Part shown: piece by piece, positions 25,241 to 33,436 of the stretch
Layout of the letters: each line of letters begins with the position of its first letter
How positions within the stretch are numbered: position 1 is the stretch's first letter
Origin: Faecalicatena fissicatena
GTDB lineage: Bacteria > Bacillota > Clostridia > Lachnospirales > Lachnospiraceae
Assembly (NCBI GenBank): GCA_001028025.1
Contig: LDAQ01000008.1
Span: 1 to 64,000, forward strand
Length of the DNA: 64,000 nucleotides
Direction: 5' to 3'
Position numbers and translations under genes: made by a program
The notes under the pieces: generated by a model
Told to the model about the DNA's origin: nothing
The model's input: the letters and a program-made list of their open reading frames with translations, nothing else
Database searches by the model: none

Positions 25241-25535
25241 GCCTGGCCGTGAGGGTGTGGGCGGTGAAGCAGGGGAGGTACGGCGGTGCTTGCTGATGCC
25301 TCATAGTGTGCCGTGTTTCCGTTGGGATAAAATTAAAAAATCTGATGGACAGACTTTGCTCTCCAAAGCAAAGTCTGAGGCGACTCAGGCCCCAAATTAT
25401 CAAATTTAGGGCCGCTTGTCGCCGGTTCCATCAGATTTTTTAATTTTATCCCTACGGAAACCAGGCTAAACGGCCGGTATCAGCAAGCACCGCCGTACTT
25501 CCCCTGCTTCACCGCCCACACCCTCACGGTCAGGC
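25241..25535 (-). repeat. Long-hairpin element copy A (3' UTR of the 25547-26452 gene)
   Basis: Arms 25247-25349 and 25427-25529 are complementary, extended by GCCTG/CAGGC ends. Each arm is interrupted by a 17-nt internal loop. The cap holds a nested hairpin (outer GGCGAC/GTCGCC, inner GGCCC/GGGCC, loop TGAT in sense) and a simple hairpin with CAGACTTTGCT arms (25350-25377). It begins 11 nt after the stop codon of the minus-strand gene. A conserved block follows at 25191-25174. Confidence 0.9.
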
Positions 25536-25546
25536 GGACCTTCTAC

Positions 25547-26452
25547 TCACTTATCACGAGGATTCTTCCAAAACCAAAAAGCTACCAGGATTCCCGTTAT
25601 GTACAATATATTAACCAGTATAGTAGGATTATCTTTAAGCAGGTAGATAACCGCCACGATTGCCGCCAGGGAAATCGTCAGTTCAAACCCTTTCATAATC
25701 CGTTTTTCTTTAATATCCCGTGCCTGCTGCTGCATTTCATTGCGTTTTTGTTCCAGAGTAAGATAATCCATAAGATTCTCATCGCTTATGCGGGAGAGGA
25801 TCCATTTATCACGGTAGAACTCTTTGTCTTCCTTTTTGAAATGAAAACGCTTTTTATCAGCAGGATCATCATCGGGCATCTCGTCATCGGTACTGGTCTC
25901 AGGCCGGGAAGCCACTTTTTTGAATGCCTTGTCGGTGAGTTCGGTTGCCTTTCCAGTGAGTTCGGATGCTTTGTCAGTTAACTCGGAAGCCTTATCTGCA
26001 AAGCTGGAGGCCATATCCCTGAATTCGTAAGCCTTTTGTGACGGCTGAGAGTCTGTGGCAATGCTTTCAGAATGCGAGGGCTCTGAAACCGTACTGCGGG
26101 ATTCGACGGCAGGTTCGACATGATTCACTGGTTCGGCAGCAGGAATGGCCGGATTGCTTTCCGGTGTGGTGACGGGCTCCTGCGGTGTTCTGGCGACATT
26201 CTCTGCTGATGCGCTTTGGGTGGCAGGTTCTGCGGAAACTGCAGGAGAAGGCACGGAGGAATTCTCTGCAGCAGCCTCTTTTGCGGCAGTTTCCGTGATA
26301 TTTGCAGGGGCGCCTGGCGTTTCTGATGCAAATGGTACAATATTTGAAACATCTGTATCAACCGAAGGGACAGCCGAGGGGTTCCCTGTTGAGTTACTGG
26401 CAGTTTTTTCTTTTACAAAAATTAATTCTTCGGACACAGATAATACCTCCAT
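25547..26452 (-). CDS. Hypothetical protein: Ser/Ala/Pro-rich region, heptad repeats and two C-terminal membrane segments
   Basis: 301 residues. Residues 15-150 are low-complexity and likely disordered. Then come seven-residue repeats of the type DKASELT (about 155-180), a charged stretch, and a hydrophobic pair at about 250-295 (ISLAAIVAVIYLL and ILVNILYITGILVAFWFW), so it is probably membrane-anchored with a long cytosolic arm. No family recognised. The long-hairpin element A follows its stop. Confidence 0.7.
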   Translation of the reverse strand: MEVLSVSEELIFVKEKTASNSTGNPSAVPSVDTDVSNIVPFASETPGAPANITETAAKEAAAENSSVPSPAVSAEPATQSASAENVARTPQEPVTTPESNPAIPAAEPVNHVEPAVESRSTVSEPSHSESIATDSQPSQKAYEFRDMASSFADKASELTDKASELTGKATELTDKAFKKVASRPETSTDDEMPDDDPADKKRFHFKKEDKEFYRDKWILSRISDENLMDYLTLEQKRNEMQQQARDIKEKRIMKGFELTISLAAIVAVIYLLKDNPTILVNILYITGILVAFWFWKNPRDK

Positions 26453-26568
26453 ATCGATTTTTCTTAATCATATCAGTTTTTGCTGAAAAATACAATAAAC
26501 TGTATGTTTGTGGTAACAGTTCAGTCAGGTCTGCGCATTTACTGCACGGAACATACGCTCAAATCCTG

Positions 26569-27156
26569 TCAGATTCCCCTCTCAAAGTTATCCAGGACAT
26601 GGGGCAGCAGTTTGTCGCTGTACACTGACAGGGAGTACTTTCCTTCGCACAGCGCCCAGTCATAGAGCAGGGCGCGCTCATACATCGTATAAATCTTTAC
26701 AAGCTCCCCTGCCGAGGAGGTGCTGCGGAATTCTTCGGATTTAAGTCCCGCAGTAATGATTTCTGTAACCAGCTGAAAATAATAACGGTCATCATCCAGA
26801 AGAGATCGGTTGTCTCTTGTAATAAGCTGAGATGAATACAGGGATGCAAGCAGGTTGAGGTCAATACTTGTCTCAATCATATAAAATAATTCGTGATTCA
26901 AAAGCAGCAGTTTTTCTCTGGCTGACATAGATGGATCCAGGGTATTGTTGATCTCCTCATACTTTTGGTCAAACAGGTCTGACAGAGTAGAGAGAAGTGC
27001 GTCTTTTCCTTTGAAATAATGATAAAATGTCCCTTTGGAGGTTTTGGACAGTTTGATAATGTCCTCTACCGTGGTGTTGTCATATCCGTTTTTATAAAAT
27101 AAATTCCAGGCAGCCTTTACGATACGGCTCTTGGTAGTTTGTTTCTTCCTAGGCAT
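26569..27156 (-). CDS. TetR/AcrR-family regulator
   Basis: 195 residues. The N-terminal helix-turn-helix contains YDNTTVEDIIKLSKTSKGTFY, followed by YHYFKGKDALL, the standard TetR pattern. The C-terminal ligand domain is not assignable. It is on the same strand as the proline racemase but separated by a terminator, so it is probably its own unit. Confidence 0.9.
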   Translation of the reverse strand: MPRKKQTTKSRIVKAAWNLFYKNGYDNTTVEDIIKLSKTSKGTFYHYFKGKDALLSTLSDLFDQKYEEINNTLDPSMSAREKLLLLNHELFYMIETSIDLNLLASLYSSQLITRDNRSLLDDDRYYFQLVTEIITAGLKSEEFRSTSSAGELVKIYTMYERALLYDWALCEGKYSLSVYSDKLLPHVLDNFERGI

Positions 27157-27244
27157 AACAAGCTCTCTTTCCTAACTTTTTTACATTGTGTTTCGTTTAT
27201 TAGTATAGCATAAGTTTAAAATTACGACTATGGAAAAAATATAG

Positions 27245-27281
27245 AAAAATCGGTGGGAATTGCTTCCGCCACCGATTTTTT
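27245..27281 (-). terminator. Terminator of the proline racemase gene
   Basis: AAAAATCGGTGG (27245-27256) pairs with CCACCGATTTTT (27269-27280). T-runs are present on both strands. It lies 38 bases beyond the racemase stop in that gene's direction. Confidence 0.85.
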
Positions 27282-27317
27282 ATGGATATGCTGTATGCAG
27301 TTGGTATCAGAGGAGCA

Positions 27318-28355
27318 TTATTCTCCTCTTGCGACCTTAAAACCATATTTTAACGGGTCTTCCGGATCGATCACATAGGTCGCTTCTCCGGTAACATAAG
27401 CGCTTCCGGTAATCTGAGGAATGACTGCCTTGAACTCACCAACAGTGGCTTCTTCTTTGATTACCCCTTTAAACTGGGAACCGATAAAGCTTTCGTATAC
27501 AAAGGGCTCTCCGATTTTAATTTTACCGCGTGAATACAGTGCCGCAAGCTTTGCGCTTGTTCCGGTTCCACAGGGGGAGCGGTCGGACATATAGTCTCCG
27601 AATATTACTACGTTTCGGTAATTGCAGCCTTCGGTCTCGGTGTGGCAGTAAAGTTCAGCCAGATCAACGGAGGTGATGTCAAGATAGGGATGTTTGATCT
27701 CTACTTCTGCGTTTACCTGCTTTATAACTTTCATGCCAAAATCTGTAAGCTTTGGTATGGATTTCTTGTCAACTGTCCAGCCAAGCTGCTCGATATCTAT
27801 AAGTGCGAAAAAACTTCCGCCAAATGCGATATCATATTTGATTTCTTTGCCGTCAACTACGGTAGTAAGATTCTCTTTATACAGGAAAGCCGGAACATTG
27901 GTCAGAGTCACATTTTGGACTTTTCCATTTTTAACTTCTGCTTTTACACGAATAAGTCCGGCCGGAGCGTCCAATACTACTTCTGTATAAGGTTCTATCG
28001 CTGGAACGAGGCCTGATTCAATAAGTGCCGTTGTTGTTCCGATTGTACCGTGGCCGCACATGTTCAGATATTCTCCGGTATCCATAAAAATAACACCGAA
28101 ATCGGCTTCCGGATTTACCGGTTCCGTCACCAGGGCTCCAAACATGTCATGATGTCCGCGCGGTTCAAACATCAGTGCCTGACGGTATTTATCGAAATTA
28201 TTTGCAAGATACTGTTTGCGCTCCATCATGGAGTCACCTTTCAGCTCTGGAAAACCGGACATAATAATACGGGTAAATTCTCCTACCGTATGTGTATCAA
28301 TTGCTTTAAACGATGCTTCAAATGCATCCAGATTGATTTTGGGATTGTAATTCAT
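27318..28355 (-). CDS. prdF: Proline racemase
   Basis: Interconverts L- and D-proline, giving the substrate of D-proline reductase. Both catalytic cysteines are present: Cys100 in NMCGHGTIG and Cys262 in SPCGTGTSAKL, separating it from hydroxyproline dehydratases that lack one. 345 residues. It is divergent from the tRNA-Sec and prd genes 330 bp away, which supports the proline (prdF) assignment rather than hydroxyproline epimerase, though the two are hard to separate. Confidence 0.9.
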   Translation of the reverse strand: MNYNPKINLDAFEASFKAIDTHTVGEFTRIIMSGFPELKGDSMMERKQYLANNFDKYRQALMFEPRGHHDMFGALVTEPVNPEADFGVIFMDTGEYLNMCGHGTIGTTTALIESGLVPAIEPYTEVVLDAPAGLIRVKAEVKNGKVQNVTLTNVPAFLYKENLTTVVDGKEIKYDIAFGGSFFALIDIEQLGWTVDKKSIPKLTDFGMKVIKQVNAEVEIKHPYLDITSVDLAELYCHTETEGCNYRNVVIFGDYMSDRSPCGTGTSAKLAALYSRGKIKIGEPFVYESFIGSQFKGVIKEEATVGEFKAVIPQITGSAYVTGEATYVIDPEDPLKYGFKVARGE

Positions 28356-28683
28356 AACCCTTCCTCCTAATTGTTGGTTTATAGAATGTGTCTATAAGTT
28401 GTTTAAAAGATTCCTTTACAGAGTATTATGGAGAGTAATCCGATGATTAAACAGGTAAAAATTGATAAAAAATCCACAAATAGACTGCATTCTAGTACGA
28501 AGTATATTTTATATGAATTATTATGTACGAAAACCCTTGAAAAGTCAACGATTATTTGTTAATATATAAACATGATAAATAAAAAATAAACAATTTAACA
28601 GTGTATGTATTTTCTGAAAATTATCGTCATTTATCATATCCTGCAGTAAATGTGGCAATGATATAGAAGAACTAAATAAGTGA
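28356..28683. other. AT-rich intergenic region between prdF and selC
   Basis: 328 bases, strongly AT-rich. It should hold the minus-strand promoter of prdF (an AGGAGG ribosome site lies just before its start) and a plus-strand promoter for selC. No convincing sigma-54 -24/-12 pair was found, although proline reductase operons of Clostridioides difficile depend on the sigma-54 activator PrdR. Confidence 0.5.
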
Positions 28684-28781
28684 GGGGGTAGAAGGGTAAC
28701 TGGTGTGCCTCCTGGTCTTCAAAACCAGTGTTGGGCGTTCGTAGCGTCCTGGGTGGGTTCGATTCCCACATGCCTCCGCCA
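28684..28781 (+). tRNA. selC: tRNA-Sec (anticodon UCA)
   Basis: The anticodon arm is CTGGT-CTTCAAA-ACCAG with TCA at 28719-28721. A long variable arm pairs GGGCG (28733) with CGTCC (28745). The T arm is GTGGG-TTCGATT-CCCAC, and CCA is encoded at 28779-28781. The acceptor pairs GGGGGTA (28684-28690) with TGCCTCC (28771-28777) using two wobble pairs; the eighth pair is G-A. The D stem GGGTA/TGCCT also uses wobbles. It serves the UGA codons of selD and prdB. Confidence 0.9.
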
Positions 28782-28862
28782 AAAACAAGACCTGCAGGAA
28801 TTTTTTTCTGCAGACTAATAATAAAGAAGAGGCAGCTGTTCGGAACCATGAACAGTTACGCC

Positions 28863-28954
28863 GCAAGCCCATGAATATCGCCTTGGCGATGGGACTTGCT
28901 ATCGCAGATTCAACGTTTTCGTACGGATTGTGCAGTAAATGCACAGTCCTGTAC
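28863..28954. repeat. Hairpin repeat (family F, copy 2)
   Basis: GCAAG-CCCAT pairs with ATGGG-CTTGC around CGCCTTGGCG (28863-28898). It has the same plan as 11791-11836 but different outer stem letters. A second hairpin, GTACGGATTGTGC/GCACAGTCCTGTAC, is at 28921-28954. Both lie in the leader of prdC. Confidence 0.6.
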
Positions 28955-28998
28955 TGAACATTTGCAAGAAGAGAACTTATAAAAGGAGAAAACGGGTC

Positions 28999-30324
28999 AT
29001 GGAAAATTTACAGTTTTTGCTGAGACAGCACGTTGGCGCTCCGTGTGAGCCGGTTGTCAAAGCCGGTGACAGAGTGGAAAAGGGAACGTTGATTGCCGTT
29101 CCGGCCGGACTGGGCGCGAATATATTTTCCAGCATCTATGGGTCTGTACAGTCTGTTCTCGAAGACCGAATTGTGATTGCTCCGGATGAAGAGCAAAAGG
29201 AAGAGTTTGTACCGATTCACGAAGGCAGCTGGCTGGAGATGGTGAAAGAAGCCGGAGTGGTTGGCATGGGCGGTGCGGGATTTCCGACAGGGGTGAAGCT
29301 TGGGACAGATTTGAAAGGCGGCTTTATACTTGTGAATGCCGTGGAATGTGAACCTGGACTTTATCATAATATCCGTCAGATTGAGGATAATATAGAGATG
29401 ACCCTGAAAGGTGTAAAGTACTGCATGGAGATATCCAATGCCGGAAAAGCAATCTTCGCTATTAAGTCTAAGAACGAGAAGGCTGTGGAAGTTTTGAGAA
29501 AAGCTGTCCGTGATGAAGAGAATATTTCAATCCATCTGCTTCCGGATATTTATCCGATGGGAGAAGAGCGGGCAGTAGTGCGTGAGACGCTTGGAAAGCT
29601 TCTGGACCCAACGCAGCTTCCTTCGGCAGCAGACTCTATTGTGATTAATGTAGAGACGGTGCTGCGTGTTGCGGAAGCGATAGATTTTAGAAAACCATGC
29701 TTCAGCAAGAACATGACAGTAGTTGGTAAGCTTAAAGGCGGCAATGAGCCCCATGTCTATATGGATGTTCCGGTGGGAATCAGTGTGGGGGATTTGATCG
29801 AGCGTGCCGGTGGAATTGACGGTGTGTACGGAGAGATCATCATGGGCGGACCATTTACGGGGAAAGCCGTTGGCAAGGATGCTCCTGTTACAAAAACTAC
29901 GGGCGGTATTATTGTGACAATCGATCTTCCTGATCTTCACGGTGCACCGGTTGGGCTGCTGGTATGTGCCTGCGGCGGTGACGAGGCGCGTATGCGGGAT
30001 GTCTGTGAGAAGATGCATGGAAATGTTGTCTCCGTGGCCCGCTGCAAACAGGCCGTTGAGATGAAAAACGGGACGCTGAAGTGTGAGAATCCCGGCAACT
30101 GTCCGGGACAGGCCCAAAAGTGCCTGCAGTTTAAAAAGGATGGATCAGAATATGTCATTATGGGCAACTGTTCGGATTGTTCAAATACGGTTATGGGTTC
30201 TGCACCGAAGATGAATCTTAAGGTGTTCCACCAGACAGACCATGTGATGAGGACGATCAACCATCCACTTTACAGGAGATTAAAAGTTTCTAAGCAGGTA
30301 GAGCAGCTGCCCGAGGGCAAGTAG
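28999..30324 (+). CDS. prdC: Proline reductase-associated electron transfer protein PrdC (RnfC-like)
   Basis: 441 residues, related to RnfC subunits. The NADH/FMN-type loop is GVVGMGGAGFPTGVKL, followed by LVNAVECEP as in RnfC. It probably passes electrons from NADH to D-proline reductase. The C-terminal part has clustered cysteines (CENPGNCPGQAQKC, GNCSDC) that may bind metal. No in-frame UGA is present, although some PrdC relatives are reported as selenoproteins. ATG 28999 has AAGGAG ten bases upstream. Confidence 0.9.
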   Translation: MENLQFLLRQHVGAPCEPVVKAGDRVEKGTLIAVPAGLGANIFSSIYGSVQSVLEDRIVIAPDEEQKEEFVPIHEGSWLEMVKEAGVVGMGGAGFPTGVKLGTDLKGGFILVNAVECEPGLYHNIRQIEDNIEMTLKGVKYCMEISNAGKAIFAIKSKNEKAVEVLRKAVRDEENISIHLLPDIYPMGEERAVVRETLGKLLDPTQLPSAADSIVINVETVLRVAEAIDFRKPCFSKNMTVVGKLKGGNEPHVYMDVPVGISVGDLIERAGGIDGVYGEIIMGGPFTGKAVGKDAPVTKTTGGIIVTIDLPDLHGAPVGLLVCACGGDEARMRDVCEKMHGNVVSVARCKQAVEMKNGTLKCENPGNCPGQAQKCLQFKKDGSEYVIMGNCSDCSNTVMGSAPKMNLKVFHQTDHVMRTINHPLYRRLKVSKQVEQLPEGK

Positions 30325-30354
30325 CGCATTCCTGATGGAAAATAGATGACAATA

Positions 30355-30400
30355 GTTACTATATGAAGCTGGTATGCATGCCGCTTCGTATAAAATAAAA
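30355..30400 (+). other. Small hairpin between prdC and prdA
   Basis: GAAGC-GG-ATGCAT-CC-GCTTC forms an imperfect stem in the 90-base gap. No T-run follows. The GG/GC spacing loosely resembles a sigma-54 site, but the match is too weak to claim. Confidence 0.35.
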
Positions 30401-30414
30401 GGAGGAAAGAAAGT

Positions 30415-32268
30415 ATGTCAATTACAGCTGAAACAGCGAAAGAACATGCGAATGACCCTGCGGTGCTCTGCTGCAGAGCAGAGGAAGGCATTACAATTCA
30501 GGCATCCAATCTGGAAGATCCGGCAATATTTGACGATCTGGTAGATTCAGGGCTTCTGGATCTGGAAGGCGCATTGACGATTGAACAGGTATTAGGTGCA
30601 ACGCTGACAAAGACCTGTGATTCCCTGTGCCCTTTGACTGCAGATGTGGTTGAAGGGGCAAAAGCCGCTGCTGCTCCTGAGAAGGCGGCTGAAGAGGCTG
30701 CAGAGCCGGCACCGGCTGTGCCGGCCGCACCGCAAGCTGCTGTTGGACCCGGACAGGTGCTCAGAATACACATTGGGGAAGGGAAAGATATTGATATTGA
30801 ACTTCCTGTTGGGCTGGCAAATATATCCGCGCCCACACCGGCAGGGGTACCGGGAGTAATTCCGGCACTGGCAGCCGATACAGAGGTACAGGAGACGAAT
30901 GAAGAAAAGATCGTCAGGACTCTGACCAGAAAGCATTATAAGATTACAGAAGTAAAACGCGGACCTGAGACAAAGATCGAAGGGACCACATTGTACATCC
31001 GTGAAGGAATTGAAAAAGAATGTGTGGATTCTCAGGAACTGGTATTTGATCTTAAAATCGATATCATTACACCGGAAGACTATCACACATATTCCGAGAC
31101 AATTATGGATGTACAGCCGATTGCCTGCAAGGAAGGCGAAGATGAGGTCGGCAGCGGTACAACAAGAGTGCTGGACGGCGTGATCATGATGGTAACAGGG
31201 ACAGATGCCAACGGAGTGCAGATTGGGGAATTTGGCTCATCAGAAGGTTATCTGGATGAAAATATTATGTGGAACCGCCCTGGGGCACCTGACAAAGGTG
31301 AAATTTTCATTAAGACCCAGGTGACAATCAAAGAGGGAACGAACATGGAAAGACCGGGACCTCTTGCGGCTCACACGGCTACAGATCATATTACACAGGA
31401 GATCAGAGAGGCGTTAAAAGAATTGGAGAACGACTCACTGGTTGTTGATACAGAGACATTTGACCAGGTCAGAAGACCTGGCAAAAAGAAAGTGGTTATT
31501 GTAAAAGAGATCATGGGACAGGGTGCCATGCATGACAACCTGATTCTTCCGGTAGAGCCGGTCGGCGTGCTTGGGGCTAAGCCGAATGTTGACCTTGGCA
31601 ATGTGCCTGTCTGTGTATCACCGCTGGAGGTTCTGGACGGATGTATTCATGCCCTGACCTGCATCGGACCTGCGTCTAAGGAGATGTCCAGACATTACTG
31701 GAGAGAACCGTTGGTTCTCGAAGCACTTCACGATCCGGAAGTGGATCTGTGCGGTGTCATCTTTGTGGGAAGTCCTCAGATCAATTCAGAGAAGTTCTAT
31801 GTGTCTAAACGGGTTGGTATGATGGTTGAAATGATGGATGTGGATGGCGCGTTTGTCACAACAGAAGGCTTCGGAAATAACCATATTGATTTTGCAAGTC
31901 ACCACGAACAGATTGGAATGCGCGGAATCCCCGTTGTTGGTATGTCTTTCTGCGCAGTTCAGGGGGCCCTGGTCGTTGGTAACAAATACATGACCAATAT
32001 GGTTGACAACAATAAATCCGAGTCAGGCATTGAGAATGAAGTGCTTGCCTGCAACACACTTTGCCACGAAGATGCGATTCGTGCTCTGGCCATGCTGAAA
32101 AATGCAATGGCAGGCGAAGAAGTGAAAACAGCAGAAAGAAAATGGAATCCAAATGTCAAAGGGACAAATGTGGAATTAATTTCCAATGTAACAGGCAAGC
32201 CGATTGAGCTGGCGAAAAATGAGCAGTCACTGCCCATGAGTCAGAAGAGGAAAGAGAAATACGACTAA
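30415..32268 (+). CDS. prdA: D-proline reductase proprotein PrdA
   Basis: 617-residue proprotein of D-proline reductase, which reduces D-proline to 5-aminovalerate. In the studied enzyme the chain is cut at a Cys that becomes a pyruvoyl group. Here that site is HALTCIGPASKE with Cys416, giving an N-terminal chain of about 45 kDa and a C-terminal pyruvoyl chain of about 22 kDa. An Ala/Pro linker lies at about 85-110. AAAGGAGG precedes the ATG. Partner PrdB follows after a small gene. Confidence 0.94.
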   Translation: MSITAETAKEHANDPAVLCCRAEEGITIQASNLEDPAIFDDLVDSGLLDLEGALTIEQVLGATLTKTCDSLCPLTADVVEGAKAAAAPEKAAEEAAEPAPAVPAAPQAAVGPGQVLRIHIGEGKDIDIELPVGLANISAPTPAGVPGVIPALAADTEVQETNEEKIVRTLTRKHYKITEVKRGPETKIEGTTLYIREGIEKECVDSQELVFDLKIDIITPEDYHTYSETIMDVQPIACKEGEDEVGSGTTRVLDGVIMMVTGTDANGVQIGEFGSSEGYLDENIMWNRPGAPDKGEIFIKTQVTIKEGTNMERPGPLAAHTATDHITQEIREALKELENDSLVVDTETFDQVRRPGKKKVVIVKEIMGQGAMHDNLILPVEPVGVLGAKPNVDLGNVPVCVSPLEVLDGCIHALTCIGPASKEMSRHYWREPLVLEALHDPEVDLCGVIFVGSPQINSEKFYVSKRVGMMVEMMDVDGAFVTTEGFGNNHIDFASHHEQIGMRGIPVVGMSFCAVQGALVVGNKYMTNMVDNNKSESGIENEVLACNTLCHEDAIRALAMLKNAMAGEEVKTAERKWNPNVKGTNVELISNVTGKPIELAKNEQSLPMSQKRKEKYD

Positions 32269-32269
32269 G

Positions 32270-32569
32270 ATGAAAGAATTGAAGTATGGTGATAAGATTA
32301 TACGTATGGAAGGCGTAATCATTGAAGTTCATGACGGGTGTGCCGGAATTGATCTGAAAGGCAGGCTCGGTTATCTGAAAGTGCCGATGCGTATGCTGAT
32401 TACGGACTATCCGCTGGCTGTGGGGCAGGAAGTTGCGTGGAACATGAGTTTCGTGGAACAGCTTGGGCCGGAAGTGAATGATAAGTACGTAAGCAATCTG
32501 GACACATATAACAGAAATCAAAAAGAGATGCGCAAGACAAATGCGGAAAATAAGGAGGCAGAAGAATGA
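32270..32569 (+). CDS. CBO2463/CBO2479-domain protein of the prd cluster
   Basis: 99 residues, starting one base after the prdA stop and overlapping prdB by ATGA. It has KYGDKIIRMEGVIIEVHDG and a charged Lys/Glu C-terminus. Small proteins of this type sit between prdA and prdB in several Clostridia. The role is unknown; close coupling suggests assembly or maturation of the reductase. Confidence 0.82.
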   Translation: MKELKYGDKIIRMEGVIIEVHDGCAGIDLKGRLGYLKVPMRMLITDYPLAVGQEVAWNMSFVEQLGPEVNDKYVSNLDTYNRNQKEMRKTNAENKEAEE

Positions 32570-33291
32570 GTTTGACAACCACAAAAGGTTTACAGTCAGA
32601 GATTTACGTTCCGATCACTCCTCCGGCAGTCTGGACACCTGTGACAAAAGAGCTGAAGGATATGTCCATCGCCCTTGCTACAGCAGCGGGCGTACACTGC
32701 AAGAGTCAGGAACGGTTTAATCTGGCCGGTGACTCGAGTTGGAGAAAGATAACGAACGAAACTCCGTCAAGCGAGTTAATGGTATCCCACGGCGGATACG
32801 ATAATGGAGATGTCAATAAAGACATCAACTGCATGTTCCCGATCGACAGGATCCATGAACTGGCAGCAGAAGGGTTTATCAGAGCCTGTGCTCCGGTACA
32901 TGCCGGATTCATGGGCGGCGGCGGAAACCAGGACAAATTCAAACATGAAACAGGACCTGCAATTGCACAGATGTTCAAAGATGAAGATGTGGATGCAGTC
33001 GTCCTGACCGCTGGCTGAGGTACCTGTCACCGCTCTGCAGTATTGGTGCAGAGAGCGATTGAAGAAGCTGGAATACCTACAATTATTATTGCAGCTCTTC
33101 CCCCGGTTGTCCGTCAGACCGGTACACCTCGTGCCGTAGCTCCGTTAGTACCTATGGGTGCTAACGCAGGTGCGCCGAATGATGTAGAAATGCAGACGGA
33201 TATCGTGAAAGCAACACTTGAACAGCTCATCAAGATCGAGACACCGGGTAAAATTGTCCCGTTGCCATTCGAATATGTAGCAAAAGTGTAA
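32566..33291 (+). CDS. prdB: D-proline reductase selenoprotein subunit PrdB (in-frame UGA)
   Basis: Catalytic subunit, 241 residues with selenocysteine at residue 151 (UGA 33016-33018) in the context VVLTAG-U-GTCHRS, a Sec-x-x-Cys redox motif. Reading through joins two open segments that would otherwise look like a broken gene. Length and Sec position agree closely with the Clostridium sticklandii protein (Sec152 of 241). The start ATG overlaps the previous stop. Confidence 0.95.
33031..33057 (+). promoter_or_regulatory. SECIS element of prdB
   Basis: CGCTCTGCA (33031-33039) pairs with TGCAG-AGAGCG (33047-33057) with a small bulge, 12 nt behind the UGA. The 7-nt tip has TATTGG. The distance fits a bacterial SECIS. 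Confidence 0.75.
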
Positions 33292-33302
33292 AATAATGAT
33301 AC

Positions 33303-33338
33303 AAAAGGGGACGTTCCGATGGAATTGTCCCTTTTTTG
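33303..33338 (+). terminator. Terminator-like hairpin after prdB
   Basis: AAAAGGGGAC (33303-33312) pairs with GTCCCTTTTTT (33327-33337), with inner TTCC/GGAA. It has a T-run. It would reduce expression of prdD and prdE relative to prdA and prdB. Confidence 0.7.
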
Positions 33339-33357
33339 TCAAACAAATCGAAAAACC

Positions 33358-33409
33358 AAGGGCAAGGGGGTCAGACCCCTCTGCAGAGGGGTCTGACCCC
33401 CTTGCCCTT
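33358..33409. repeat. GGGGTCAGACCCC-family palindrome, copy 4 (52-bp perfect palindrome)
   Basis: The 52 bases are an exact palindrome centred in CTGCAG at 33381-33386. Each half contains GGGGTCAGACCCC. It lies between the prdB terminator hairpin and the prdD ribosome site. Confidence 0.93.
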
Positions 33410-33436
33410 CTCATCCGATTACTGGAGGTGTTTGAA

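Noticed and set aside
25164..25403. Minus-strand open frame over element A
   Set aside because: Lies inside the hairpin and its 3' block; no coding features.
25241..25535. Long hairpins as simple intrinsic terminators
   Set aside because: No T-run follows, arms are over 100 nt, and a conserved block lies behind; termination may still be a side effect.
28880..28900. Sigma-54 promoter (TGGC ... TTGCT) before prdC
   Set aside because: The GG-GC spacing is one base too long, and the sequence is part of the family F hairpin.
33016..33018. Stop codon that would make prdB a pseudogene
   Set aside because: Context TAG-U-GTC, homology on both sides, tRNA-Sec and sel genes present, and a hairpin behind it all show selenocysteine coding.
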